DNA from: Bacteroidota bacterium
Lineage (GTDB): Bacteria > Bacteroidota > Bacteroidia > Sphingobacteriales > Sphingobacteriaceae
Length of the DNA stretch: 57,083 nucleotides
Assembly: GCA_023427985.1 (NCBI GenBank)
Contig: JAEYZM010000037.1
Coordinates: 1 to 57,083 of the forward strand
Direction of reading: 5' to 3'
Shown: one piece after another, positions 1-6,460 of the stretch
Position numbering within the stretch: the first letter of the stretch is position 1
Layout: every line of letters starts with the position of its first letter
Program-made: the position numbers and the translations under genes
Notes under the pieces: model-generated
The model's input: the letters and a program-made list of their open reading frames with translations, nothing else
What the model was told of the DNA's origin: nothing
Databases searched by the model: none

Positions 1-285
1 TTTGTCCATCGTTGGTATATCTGATGGGTTGACCACTTTTACGTTCCAACCAACATTTAAGAAATATCTTGATGCAGAAAAACCACAGCATCCTGCTTCG
101 TATGCGAGATTAACTTCATGTGCAGGAAAATTCTTTGAAACATATTCATACAATACATCAGCTCTTGGTGGTATCGTCATGGGTTTATGATCCGAAATAT
201 CTGTTCTCATATGAATTGCCCAATTTTTTTTGTGTATGTCCATCCCAATGTATAACTTAGGTGGAGCAGTAGTAAGTGTTGCCAT
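1..285 (-). CDS. IS110-family transposase, N-terminal part (cut by window edge)
   Basis: The minus strand is open from an ATG at 285 to the window edge, giving the first 95 residues. Near residue 12 it reads YIGMDIHKKNWAI, the first Asp motif of the DEDD (RuvC-like) domain of IS110/IS1111 transposases, and near residue 66 AYEAGCCGFSASRYF, the Glu motif followed by VVNPSDIP. These are hallmarks of the family, which moves by a DEDD/serine mechanism guided by a bridge (seeker) RNA. The rest of the gene, the serine domain and the far IS end lie outside the window. Only about 80 bp separate the start codon from a palindromic attC-like arm at 365, so the near IS end should fall in 286-365. It could instead belong to an inactive copy; that cannot be judged from a fragment. 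Confidence 0.9.
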   Translation of the reverse strand, partial: MATLTTAPPKLYIGMDIHKKNWAIHMRTDISDHKPMTIPPRADVLYEYVSKNFPAHEVNLAYEAGCCGFSASRYFLNVGWNVKVVNPSDIPTMDK

Positions 286-364
286 ATCATTCTATTTTTT
301 GGTGAAATATGAATTTAAATATTGTCACATATTTATTGATGGAATATTTGCTACTGCTTTTACA

Positions 365-491
365 TGGGTGCTTTGCGTCAGGCGGGGTGACGTGTAAACT
401 TGGAGCTTTGTGCTTCTATTCAAGTGTCGTGCTGGTTGACAGTTTGGTGCTCCGAAACTCGCCCGAACGCAAAGCCCGAAAACGTTATGGG
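365..491 (+). repeat. attC-like site a (next to the IS110 end)
   Basis: This is an imperfect palindrome. The left arm at 365-388 (GGGTGCTTTGCG then AGGCGGGG) pairs with the right arm at 458-477 (CTCGCCCGAACGCAAAGCCC), with short extrahelical differences. It ends in GTTATGGG at 484-491, read here as the R' core that starts the first cassette. The expected TAAC of the R'' core is missing on the left: the sequence shows TTTAC about where it should be. The site is therefore either point-mutated or interrupted by the neighbouring IS110 element. Confidence 0.6.
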
Positions 492-513
492 TAAGCATAT
501 TGACAGAACAATA

Positions 514-1128
514 ATGAAATTAATCACATTAATTATTACGACTTTTTTTCTGTTATCAATGACAGCTTGTGACGACTTTGTAAATAATGCACTCACAGAC
601 AAAAATTATAAAGACACAATAAAACAGAATATTGGCGGGGAGTTAATTCGTGACATTCATTACTATGACGACTTTCATGGTTGGGACAACGATATTCAAT
701 ATTCATATAAGGACGAGTTAGACAGCATTCATAAAATCGGTTCAGGCAATTATCATAGCAAAGACATTCCTGAAGACGAACAACTATTGGTAATTAACAA
801 ATGGACAGTTCTTCCGACAAATAATGGTTTTCATTGCAAAATAATTGTTGGTGACATGAAAGCAAATAATTGGACAGAGTTTGAAATATCCCCGCAGACA
901 ATCGAACAAGACCTTGTTTGGCAAAATCAAAAAATAAATTCTGAGCCAAACAATGGAGACTCCAAAGTGAAATTTAAGAGTGTGACAAAAGGGGGAGAAT
1001 TTTGTTTCATTTATAAATTTGCCAAAAAAGACCGTATATTTTCATTTATGACAGGAGAAAGACAAGTAGTTTATAAGTTAAATATACAATCAGGCAGACC
1101 AGAAATGATAAACGTGATAGAGCTTTAA
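514..1128 (+). CDS. predicted lipoprotein of unknown function (cassette 1)
   Basis: This 204-residue protein has a lipoprotein signal: a hydrophobic stretch at residues 3-15 and a lipobox ending LSMTAC at Cys19. The mature part is charged, with many Asp, Asn and Lys, and no recognised domain. I chose the ATG at 514 because it gives the signal peptide directly; the longer in-frame ORF from 400 would run through the attC-like site. The gene is the only one between the core sites at 484 and 1163, so it forms a one-gene cassette. Lipoproteins of unknown function are common cargo in integron cassettes. No function is proposed. Confidence 0.7.
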   Translation: MKLITLIITTFFLLSMTACDDFVNNALTDKNYKDTIKQNIGGELIRDIHYYDDFHGWDNDIQYSYKDELDSIHKIGSGNYHSKDIPEDEQLLVINKWTVLPTNNGFHCKIIVGDMKANNWTEFEISPQTIEQDLVWQNQKINSEPNNGDSKVKFKSVTKGGEFCFIYKFAKKDRIFSFMTGERQVVYKLNIQSGRPEMINVIEL

Positions 1129-1162
1129 CATGCAGACCAAAACGACAGTTGAAAGAATGCCA

Positions 1163-1309
1163 GCCCATAACATCAGCTAAGCCACAGGCGGGATTTCGTG
1201 CTTAGGCCTTATAATTTTAGTAGATAAAATGTGTTTAAATTATAAGGCCTAAATAAAAATATTTGTATCTTAATTCCCGCCCGAGGTCTAGCTGAGAACT
1301 GTTAGCGGC
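1163..1309 (+). repeat. attC-like site b
   Basis: The site starts with the R'' core GCCCATAAC (1163-1171) and ends with the R' core GTTAGCGGC (1301-1309). The outer arms CAGCTAAGCC-(AC)-AGGCGGGA and TCCCGCCCGAGGTCTAGCTG pair with a few extrahelical bases. An inner perfect 16-bp stem, TTAGGCCTTATAATTT (1202-1217) with its complement at 1237-1252, closes the hairpin. Bounding cores, imperfect outer palindrome and variable inner hairpin match integron attC architecture. R'' matches the R' at 484 (8 bases) far better than the R' of its own site (GTTA only). Confidence 0.75.
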
Positions 1310-1327
1310 AACTTTTAACGATAAACA

Positions 1328-1927
1328 ATGAAACAACTACAAGTAATAATAATTGTTTTCTCTCTTTTTCTCTCGTCATGTGGACAAGGACAGACAACTT
1401 CCAAATCAGACTACAAAATTGACAATAATGTCCAGAGCCAAGTTGACAAGCAAACAACTTCCTCAAATGGTGTGGCAATGGGAAAAATGGAAATAAGAAT
1501 GTTTGAAAATGACAGTTTGTTATTCGACACCTATGGCAAGGACAAAAAAATCGAGTTTTTTACAATGACAACTTTGCAAAATGACACAATTCATATTACA
1601 GGATTTGCAGGAATGTTTGCGGGTTTTGGATTTTATTTAGACATTTTTGGTGACAGTTACGAATTAACCTACCTAGCGAAATCAGATGCAGAAATATATA
1701 AATACAACAAGTCAGATACGACATTAACGTTTGGACTTTCTGTGCCTTGTTCGGAAACCTCATTAACATTAGTAAGTAAACCCACTTTCAAACAAGACGA
1801 CATTATTTCAGGGGTTTTAGAATTAAAAAGTAAAGACTTTTGGGAAGTCTCGAATGGAAAAGAAAAAAAGTATAGAATTGAACTGAGAGCATACTTTAAG
1901 ACAGGTAAAATTGAAAACAGAAAATAA
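1328..1927 (+). CDS. predicted lipoprotein of unknown function (cassette 2)
   Basis: The 199-residue product starts with a lipoprotein signal: a hydrophobic core at residues 5-15 and lipobox LFLSSC ending at Cys18. A polar, Thr/Ser/Gln-rich linker (residues 20-45) follows, then a probable all-beta domain rich in alternating hydrophobic and polar residues. I do not recognise a family. It is the single gene between the core sites at 1301 and 1932, with only about 18 bases between the R' core and the start codon. That leaves no room for a promoter, so it probably depends on read-through from upstream. Confidence 0.7.
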   Translation: MKQLQVIIIVFSLFLSSCGQGQTTSKSDYKIDNNVQSQVDKQTTSSNGVAMGKMEIRMFENDSLLFDTYGKDKKIEFFTMTTLQNDTIHITGFAGMFAGFGFYLDIFGDSYELTYLAKSDAEIYKYNKSDTTLTFGLSVPCSETSLTLVSKPTFKQDDIISGVLELKSKDFWEVSNGKEKKYRIELRAYFKTGKIENRK

Positions 1928-1931
1928 AGCA

Positions 1932-2068
1932 GCCGCTAACAGCACATTTGCAATAGGCGGGGTTTCGTGCTCCGCGGACAGTTTTGTGGTAGCCGAACGT
2001 TTTGCGCTCCGAATAAACAGTTGTGGTAAAAAGCCCGCCCATCGCAAATCTGCAAACCGTTATAGGTG
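1932..2068 (+). repeat. attC-like site c
   Basis: R'' is GCCGCTAAC (1932-1940) and R' is GTTATAGGTG (2059-2068). The outer arms AACAGCACATTTGCAATAGGCGGG and GCCCGCCCATCGCAAATCTGC pair imperfectly. The interior holds a direct repeat of about 23 bp (GCTCCG...ACAGTT...GTGGTA, near 1969 and 2007) in place of a clean inner stem. R'' is complementary over nine bases to the R' at 1301, the start of the same cassette. Confidence 0.75.
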
Positions 2069-2091
2069 ATTTTAAAAAAAATCGTTCAAAA

Positions 2092-2122
2092 TTGAAATTA
2101 TTACCAAATATTGGTAACTTTA
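2092..2122 (+). promoter_or_regulatory. parDE promoter with palindromic operator
   Basis: A Bacteroidota-type promoter can be read as TTG (2092-2094), a 20-nt spacer and TAACTTTA (2115-2122, against TAnnTTTG). Inside the spacer and touching the -7 element is a perfect inverted repeat, TTACCAA-ATA-TTGGTAA (2101-2117). A ribbon-helix-helix antitoxin usually binds such a site to repress its own operon, so the cassette appears to carry its own autoregulated promoter. The elements are visible; the binding is inferred. Confidence 0.65.
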
Positions 2123-2143
2123 CGTGATAGTTATTAGATAATC

Positions 2144-2392
2144 ATGGGGAAAAACACTTCAATATCATTAGGAAATCATTTTGAGAGTTTTATCGAATCT
2201 TCAGTTTCAAAAGGTCGCTTTAGTAATGCAAGCGAGGTAATAAGAGCTGGTCTTCGACTACTAGAAGAAGAGGAAAATCGCATTATTATATTAAGGAATG
2301 CGCTACAAGAAGGTATTGAAAGTGGACGAGCTGTTAATTTTGATTCAAAGAAACATTTAGAAACTTTAAAAGCCAGAAAAAGAAATGGCTAA
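2144..2392 (+). CDS. parD: type II antitoxin, ParD family
   Basis: The 82-residue protein has the ParD layout. An N-terminal ribbon-helix-helix (roughly residues 1-45) carries the ISLG...FESFIESSVSKGRFSNASEVIRAGLRLL pattern (written here with a gap), followed by a Glu-rich helix (LEEEENRI) and a C-terminal tail that in ParD proteins wraps the toxin. It overlaps parE by 8 bp, with the toxin ATG inside the last antitoxin codons, which couples translation. Upstream is a palindromic operator inside a promoter. The pair fills the cassette between 2059 and 2679. Toxin-antitoxin cassettes are known to stabilise integron arrays. Confidence 0.88.
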   Translation: MGKNTSISLGNHFESFIESSVSKGRFSNASEVIRAGLRLLEEEENRIIILRNALQEGIESGRAVNFDSKKHLETLKARKRNG

Positions 2393-2678
2393 GTATTTCT
2401 TAACTAATAAAGCGGTTGAAGATTTAAATGATATTTGGAATTACACTATAAATGTATGGTCTGAGAAACAAGCTGAGATATACTACACTTTATTAATTAA
2501 TACATGTAACGAATTAGCTATAAAACCAGATCAAGGAAAATCATATGAAGTTATAACAAATAACATATTTGGTTTTAAAGCTGGACAACATGTAATTTTC
2601 TACAGAAAGATTTCTGAAAACGAAATTGAAGTTATTAGAATATTACATGGAATGATGGATTTAAAAAACCACCTATAA
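2385..2678 (+). CDS. parE: type II toxin, ParE/RelE superfamily
   Basis: The 97-residue product matches ParE: an early hydrophobic/acidic helix (AVEDLNDIWNYTINVW), a second helix with AEIYYTLLINTCNELA, then the beta strands with a GFKAGQHVIFYRK core and the C-terminal EIEVIRILHG motif typical of ParE. ParE proteins poison DNA gyrase; some relatives cleave mRNA. It overlaps the antitoxin by 8 bp. Its TAA stop (2676-2678) lies within the TAAC of the next attC-like core, so gene and recombination site are fused end to end, a compact cassette arrangement. Confidence 0.88.
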   Translation: MAKYFLTNKAVEDLNDIWNYTINVWSEKQAEIYYTLLINTCNELAIKPDQGKSYEVITNNIFGFKAGQHVIFYRKISENEIEVIRILHGMMDLKNHL

Positions 2679-2817
2679 CATCAGCTAAGCCGCAGGCGGG
2701 CTGTTGTGCTTAGGCTTTCAGCTTTTAAGAGCTTCGCAAATGTAAAACCTGAAAGCCTAAATAAAATTTAGTGTATCTCAATCCAGCACACAGCCTAGCT
2801 AAGAACTGTTAGCTGCC
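2670..2817 (+). repeat. attC-like site d
   Basis: R'' is CACCTATAAC (2670-2679) and R' is GTTAGCTGCC (2808-2817). The outer arms CAGCTAAGCCGCAGGCGGG and AGCCTAGCT (2792-2800) pair partly. The inner 12-bp stem is TTAGGCTTTCAG (2710-2721) with CTGAAAGCCTAA (2749-2760). The sequence is close to site b outside the inner stem, but the stem bases differ with pairing kept. R'' matches the R' at 2059 over ten bases plus a further four after one mismatch. Confidence 0.75.
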
Positions 2818-2854
2818 ATTGTAATCCTAGCATGCTAAAATAAAACAGTCAACA

Positions 2855-3283
2855 ATGAATAAACAAGAACAAATTATACAGTTTATCAACAGTCAACCTG
2901 AAACAAAACGAGCCGACATTGAGTCATTACACAATCGGATACTTCAACTAATGCCAAAATGTAAATTATGGTTCTTAGACGGAAAAAACGATAAAGGTAA
3001 AATTGTCACCAATTCAAACATTGGATATGGGACACAAATCATAAAATATTCTGACGGAAAAATCAAGGAATTTTATCAAATTGGTATTAGTGGAAATACA
3101 ACTGGAATTTCGGTTTACATTATGGGTATTGAAGATAAAAAATATTTACCCGAAAACTACGGTAAGACAGTAGGCAAAGCAAGTGTAACGGGTTATTGCA
3201 TTAAGTTCAAATCGCTAAAAGATATAAATATTGACGTACTTGAAGCAGCAATACAAGACGGAGTTAAAAAGACAAGCAAATAA
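2855..3283 (+). CDS. DUF1801 (YdhG-like) domain protein
   Basis: The 142-residue cytosolic protein has the shape of DUF1801/YdhG-like proteins: a short helical start, a LMPKCKLWFLDGK core, a NIGYGTQIIKYSDGK...FYQIGISGNT beta region and a C-terminal ...TGYCIKFKSLKDINIDVLEAAIQDGVK helix. The biochemical role of this family is not established. It is the first gene of cassette 4, starting 37 bases after the R' core at 2808, and is followed after 11 bases by the RibD-like gene, so the two probably share a transcript. The family call rests on overall pattern, not on a catalytic motif. Confidence 0.6.
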   Translation: MNKQEQIIQFINSQPETKRADIESLHNRILQLMPKCKLWFLDGKNDKGKIVTNSNIGYGTQIIKYSDGKIKEFYQIGISGNTTGISVYIMGIEDKKYLPENYGKTVGKASVTGYCIKFKSLKDINIDVLEAAIQDGVKKTSK

Positions 3284-3294
3284 CAAATTAAAAT

Positions 3295-3843
3295 ATGAGA
3301 AAAGTAATTGCGGCATTCAATACGACTATTGACGGAAATTGTGACCACACTTTAGGAATAGCCGACGAAGAATTACATCAACACTACTCTGACCTTATTG
3401 ACAATGCAGATGTTATCCTTTATGGACGGACAACTTATCAACTAATGCAATATTGGCAAATACTGATAAATAATCCAACAGGCGAAAAAGCATCCGACAA
3501 TTTTGCAAAAGCAATAGATAAAATCCCCAAAATAGTTTTTTCCAACAGTCTCAAAAATACAGATTGGGATACTGCTAAAATTGCAAGTAATCCATTAGAA
3601 GTAGTAATTAAAGAATTGAAGCAACAATCTGGCAAAGACATTTTAATTGGAAGTCGTAGTTTAATTATACAATTAATAAACTTGAATTTAATTGACGAAC
3701 TACAACTTTGCATTCAGCCAGTCATTGCGGGAAATGGATTATCATTATTTGAGAATATCAATGAAAGGACAATTTTCAAACTTAAAAAGACTAAAAATTT
3801 TAATAACGGAGCAATTATACTTTATTATGAACCGACAAAATGA
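3295..3843 (+). CDS. dihydrofolate reductase-like / RibD C-terminal domain protein
   Basis: The 182-residue protein has the fold signature of the RibD-C/DHFR family: an N-terminal strand with MRKVIAAFNTTIDG, the DVILYGRTTYQLM motif, KIVFSNSLKNTDWDTA, then the nucleotide-contacting GKDILIGSRSLI segment and IDELQLCIQPVIAGNG...F near the end. Family members bind NAD(P)H and reduce pteridine- or pyrimidine-like substrates, but many stand-alone copies have no known substrate. It lies 11 bases after the DUF1801-like gene. No intact attC follows: the expected GGCAGCTAAC-type core is absent and the DNA after 3843 leads into a half site, so this cassette's end seems to have been lost. Confidence 0.78.
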   Translation: MRKVIAAFNTTIDGNCDHTLGIADEELHQHYSDLIDNADVILYGRTTYQLMQYWQILINNPTGEKASDNFAKAIDKIPKIVFSNSLKNTDWDTAKIASNPLEVVIKELKQQSGKDILIGSRSLIIQLINLNLIDELQLCIQPVIAGNGLSLFENINERTIFKLKKTKNFNNGAIILYYEPTK

Positions 3844-3913
3844 ACAACTACCAGAAAACACCGGCTTTGACTCAGATGTGCTGACGAGCAAACTTAAAGA
3901 TTTGTTCTTCTAA

Positions 3914-4000
3914 TGAACTTTAGTAATAAATTGAAGCTTTGTCCTCCGTTTCCAATAGCTATCTGAAACACCCGAATGCAAAACACGAAATCGTTAATGG
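3914..4000 (+). repeat. attC-like site e, right half only
   Basis: The end reads CACCCGAATGCAAAACACG then GTTAATGG (3993-4000), resembling the right half of site a (GCCCGAACGCAAAGCCCG then GTTATGGG); TTGAAGCTTTGT near 3931 resembles TTGGAGCTTTGT at site a. No left arm or TAAC core with the complementary sequence is found between 3843 and 3930. I read this as a truncated site that still supplies the R' core of the GNAT cassette. Confidence 0.5.
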
Positions 4001-4040
4001 TATACAAAAATACAAATGCTCAGTAATTGTAATTTAAATT

Positions 4041-4508
4041 ATGAATAACATAAATTATCAAATAATTCAACCTAATGATCATGATAATATTGAACTTATT
4101 TCGAAATGGTATTTAAGCGAGTGGAATATTCCTATTCAAACTACAATAAATAAAATCACAAATTTATCAATTGAAAATAATGAATTTCAAATATTAATGA
4201 CTGCTGATTCTATACCTATTGCAACTGGGGGAGTACATAATCATGTGGGACTACTCGATAAAGAGCCTAGGTTGAAAAATTATAAAAATTGGTTAGCACT
4301 AGTATATACAATGCCAGAATTTAGAGGTAAAGGATTAGGTGCTTTACTTTGTAAATACATCCAAAATCATTCAAAAAATATTGGACTGAAAAATCTTTAC
4401 TTATTTACACATAGTGCAGAGAATTTATACATACGATTAAGTTGGGATCAATTAGAACGAATTTCACTAGATGGTAAAGACATCGTAGTAATGAAAATAG
4501 ATTTATAA
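4041..4508 (+). CDS. GNAT family N-acetyltransferase
   Basis: This 155-residue protein shows the GNAT acetyl-CoA loop (Q/RxxGxG/A) as MPEFRGKGLGALL at about residues 94-106, preceded by the strand KNWLALVYT. The helix LCKYIQNHSKNIGLKNLYLFTHS and the C-terminal YIRLSWDQL region complete the fold. The acceptor is unknown. It is the only gene between the R' core at 3993 and the R'' core ending at 4548, so it is a single-gene cassette. GNAT enzymes are frequent integron cargo. Confidence 0.85.
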   Translation: MNNINYQIIQPNDHDNIELISKWYLSEWNIPIQTTINKITNLSIENNEFQILMTADSIPIATGGVHNHVGLLDKEPRLKNYKNWLALVYTMPEFRGKGLGALLCKYIQNHSKNIGLKNLYLFTHSAENLYIRLSWDQLERISLDGKDIVVMKIDL

Positions 4509-4540
4509 AATATAAAATAATAAATTAATACATATGCTTA

Positions 4541-4686
4541 GCATTAACATCATCTAAGCCACAAGCAGACTACCTTGTTTAAGATTAAAGCTTTTAAAGC
4601 ATCTCAATACTCAATACTCAATACTATATAATTTATTTATTGTATCTTAATATAATATTTAGCAAATAAGGCTAGTTAAAACTTAG
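4541..4686 (+). repeat. attC-like site f, decayed
   Basis: R'' is GCATTAAC (4541-4548), whose complement GTTAATGC matches the R' at 3993 over seven bases. The left arm ATCTAAGCCACAAGC is a weakened copy of sites b and d. The right end, GGCTAGTTAAAACTTAG (4670-4686), aligns with the ends of sites b and d (GGTCTAGCTGAGAACTGTTAG and similar) but the GTT core is lost. Three copies of CTCAATA sit in the middle. The site looks inactive and marks the end of the array. Confidence 0.55.
4603..4623. repeat. tandem CTCAATA x3
   Basis: Three exact copies of the heptamer CTCAATA stand head to tail inside the decayed attC-like site f. A slippage expansion of this kind is a sign that the hairpin is no longer maintained. 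Confidence 0.9.
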
Positions 4687-4692
4687 AAAAAA

Positions 4693-5457
4693 ATGTCTAT
4701 ATCTTCGGAATCGGACTTAATTGGGATGAAAAAAGTAAGTGATGTTGTTGCTTACACCTTAAAAGAAATGAAAAATTATGTTAAACCTGGGATGAGCACC
4801 AAAGAGCTTGACGATTACGGTTCAAACATATTAAAAGATTTTCATGCAAACTCTGCACCATTCTTGACCTACAATTTTCCGGGTTCTACTTGCATTAGTG
4901 TCAACAATGAATTCTGTCATGGCATCCCTTCAAAAAATAAAATACTCTATGAAGGTGATCTAATTAATATAGATGTTTCAGCTGAACTTGAAGGCTTTTG
5001 GTCAGATAATGGCAGTTCATTTGTATTAGGTCGAGATATTAATCAGCATCAAAAATTAGTAGACGCATCCAAAGAAATATTATATAAAGCGATCAACAAC
5101 ATTAGAGGAGGAATTAAAATTTCTGAAATTGGCCATCTTATAGAAACTGAAGCTAAAAAAAGAGGATTTAAAGTCATTAAAAATTTAGGTGGGCACGGTA
5201 TCGGTAGAAGTTTACATGAACAACCAGATGAACTTTTGAATTATAAAAACAGATTTGACCAAAGACGATTTAAAAAGAACTCGGTTGTAGCCATTGAAAC
5301 ATTTATTTCAACTTCTTCAACTTATACTGTGGAACTTGAAGACGGCTGGACAATGGTAGGTAATAATGGTGGATATATGGCACAGCACGAACATACCATT
5401 GTGGTGTCAGAAGGGAAACCTATTATACTTACTCAAAATAACAACTTCTGGAATTAA
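4693..5457 (+). CDS. map: type I methionine aminopeptidase
   Basis: The 254-residue enzyme removes the initiator Met from new proteins. The five metal ligands of the pita-bread fold can be placed: Asp in LINIDVSAELEGF, Asp in WSDNGSSF, His in GGHGIGRSLHE, Glu in VAIETF and Glu in MAQHEHTI. Length is normal for type I. It begins directly after the decayed attC-like site f, so it may be the last cassette of the array or the first chromosomal gene. The T9SS protein gene follows after 8 bases. A cassette-borne copy would be a second map beside the housekeeping one, which is not in this window. The seleno-rare WSDN variant in place of FHGDA is unremarkable. Confidence 0.88.
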   Translation: MSISSESDLIGMKKVSDVVAYTLKEMKNYVKPGMSTKELDDYGSNILKDFHANSAPFLTYNFPGSTCISVNNEFCHGIPSKNKILYEGDLINIDVSAELEGFWSDNGSSFVLGRDINQHQKLVDASKEILYKAINNIRGGIKISEIGHLIETEAKKRGFKVIKNLGGHGIGRSLHEQPDELLNYKNRFDQRRFKKNSVVAIETFISTSSTYTVELEDGWTMVGNNGGYMAQHEHTIVVSEGKPIILTQNNNFWN

Positions 5458-5465
5458 ATCATCAC

Positions 5466-6338
5466 ATGAAGAAACACATCTACATATTGATCATTTGTTT
5501 TGCATTGTTATCTTCAAACTCATTCGGACAATGTATTGCAAACGCCGGCAAGGACACAACACTTTGTGTTACTTTCAGAATTGATACCTTTCGTTTAGGT
5601 ACTACAACAACTGCAACGAATGGTAAGCCACCATATACTTTCAATTGGTCTTGCAATTATAATTTTCTCAACACAAGTACTTTAACCGCTTCTGACTTTT
5701 TGGACGATTCTACTTCTGCCAATCCAAGACTTTTAGACCACAACTCCGATACTCTTGCTTTTTACCTCAGTGTGACTGATAGTTTGGGCAACATTTGCAA
5801 GGACACCATTGTGATTCGATTTTGTGGGAATTATGCTTGGACACCTGACTCAAAATTTGCAAGTATTAATCTAGGTGACACTACTACAATTATCCCGAGT
5901 GTAGCAAATGGCTGCGCTCCTTTAAGTTTTCAATGGTTTCCAAACTATAATATTTCTGATCCAAACATTGAAAATCCAAGTGTATGGCCCGATACATCTA
6001 CGCAGTATTATTCGATTGTTACCGATGCTGCGGGTTGTCAAGCACTTGCAGGAACATTTGATGTTTTTGTAAATCCATTAAATTCATCAGAACTAAAAAA
6101 AGAACAAAGTCTATTCAATATTAACCCCAATCCGCTTATTGATAATTCTAGCATCAATACCGATCTAAATGATCTTAAAATATTTTTTTACGATGTGATG
6201 GGTCGAATGATACACGAGAGCAATACTCAACATTCAATCGAAATAAATCGAGCAGAATTCAAATCGGCCGGAATTTATTTTTATACTGTGTTTAAAGACA
6301 ACACGATAATTAGTCAGGGAAAACTTATCGTTCAATAA
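5466..6338 (+). CDS. secreted protein with PKD-like repeats and T9SS sorting domain
   Basis: The 290-residue protein begins with a Sec signal peptide (hydrophobic residues 5-18, then SNSFGQ). Two similar beta-rich units follow, about residues 22-120 and 125-205, each with the pattern cysteine, PPYTF.W or APLSFQW, and a D/N-rich turn, as in PKD/SprB-like repeats of Bacteroidota. The final 75 residues (INPNPLIDNSSI...FFYDVMGRMI...GIYFYTVF...GKLIVQ) are a type A T9SS C-terminal sorting domain, so the protein should cross the outer membrane and be surface-attached or released. Its ligand is unknown. It lies 8 bases behind map. Confidence 0.85.
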   Translation: MKKHIYILIICFALLSSNSFGQCIANAGKDTTLCVTFRIDTFRLGTTTTATNGKPPYTFNWSCNYNFLNTSTLTASDFLDDSTSANPRLLDHNSDTLAFYLSVTDSLGNICKDTIVIRFCGNYAWTPDSKFASINLGDTTTIIPSVANGCAPLSFQWFPNYNISDPNIENPSVWPDTSTQYYSIVTDAAGCQALAGTFDVFVNPLNSSELKKEQSLFNINPNPLIDNSSINTDLNDLKIFFYDVMGRMIHESNTQHSIEINRAEFKSAGIYFYTVFKDNTIISQGKLIVQ

Positions 6339-6432
6339 AATAAAATACAAATTAATTCAAAATACGCATTAATTTAACAAAAACTTTCCATTCTATTTAC
6401 CCTATCTGAAGTTTCAATTAATACTGCTGCTC

Positions 6433-6460
6433 TTGTTTGTTGCAACTAAATAACAAACAA
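6433..6460. promoter_or_regulatory. inverted repeat directly before a start codon
   Basis: TTGTTTGTT (6433-6441) and AACAAACAA (6452-6460) form a perfect 9-bp inverted repeat with a 10-base spacer. It ends exactly before the ATG at 6461 of the broken secreted-protein gene. It could be a repressor site or an RNA hairpin over the start region. Confidence 0.5.

Noticed and set aside
2..190. Plus-strand open frame at the left edge
   Set aside because: It is the antisense of the IS110 transposase, whose reading frame has clear family motifs.
309..513. Two overlapping open frames (309-494 and the 400-513 extension of the lipoprotein frame)
   Set aside because: Both run through the palindromic attC-like site and lack protein-like composition; the lipoprotein signal starts at 514.
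3283..3295. Possible cassette core (AAATAAC) between the DUF1801-like and RibD-like genes
   Set aside because: Only 11 bases separate the genes, there is no palindrome or GTT partner, and the bases do not match the GTTAGCTG start core.
3692..3913. Open frame overlapping the end of the RibD-like gene
   Set aside because: It is an out-of-frame shadow of a gene with clear family motifs.
484..4690. CRISPR or REP-type repeat array
   Set aside because: Spacing is 500-1200 bp with genes between, copies are about 140 bp and palindromic, and cores match across cassettes, which fits attC sites and not CRISPR or REP.
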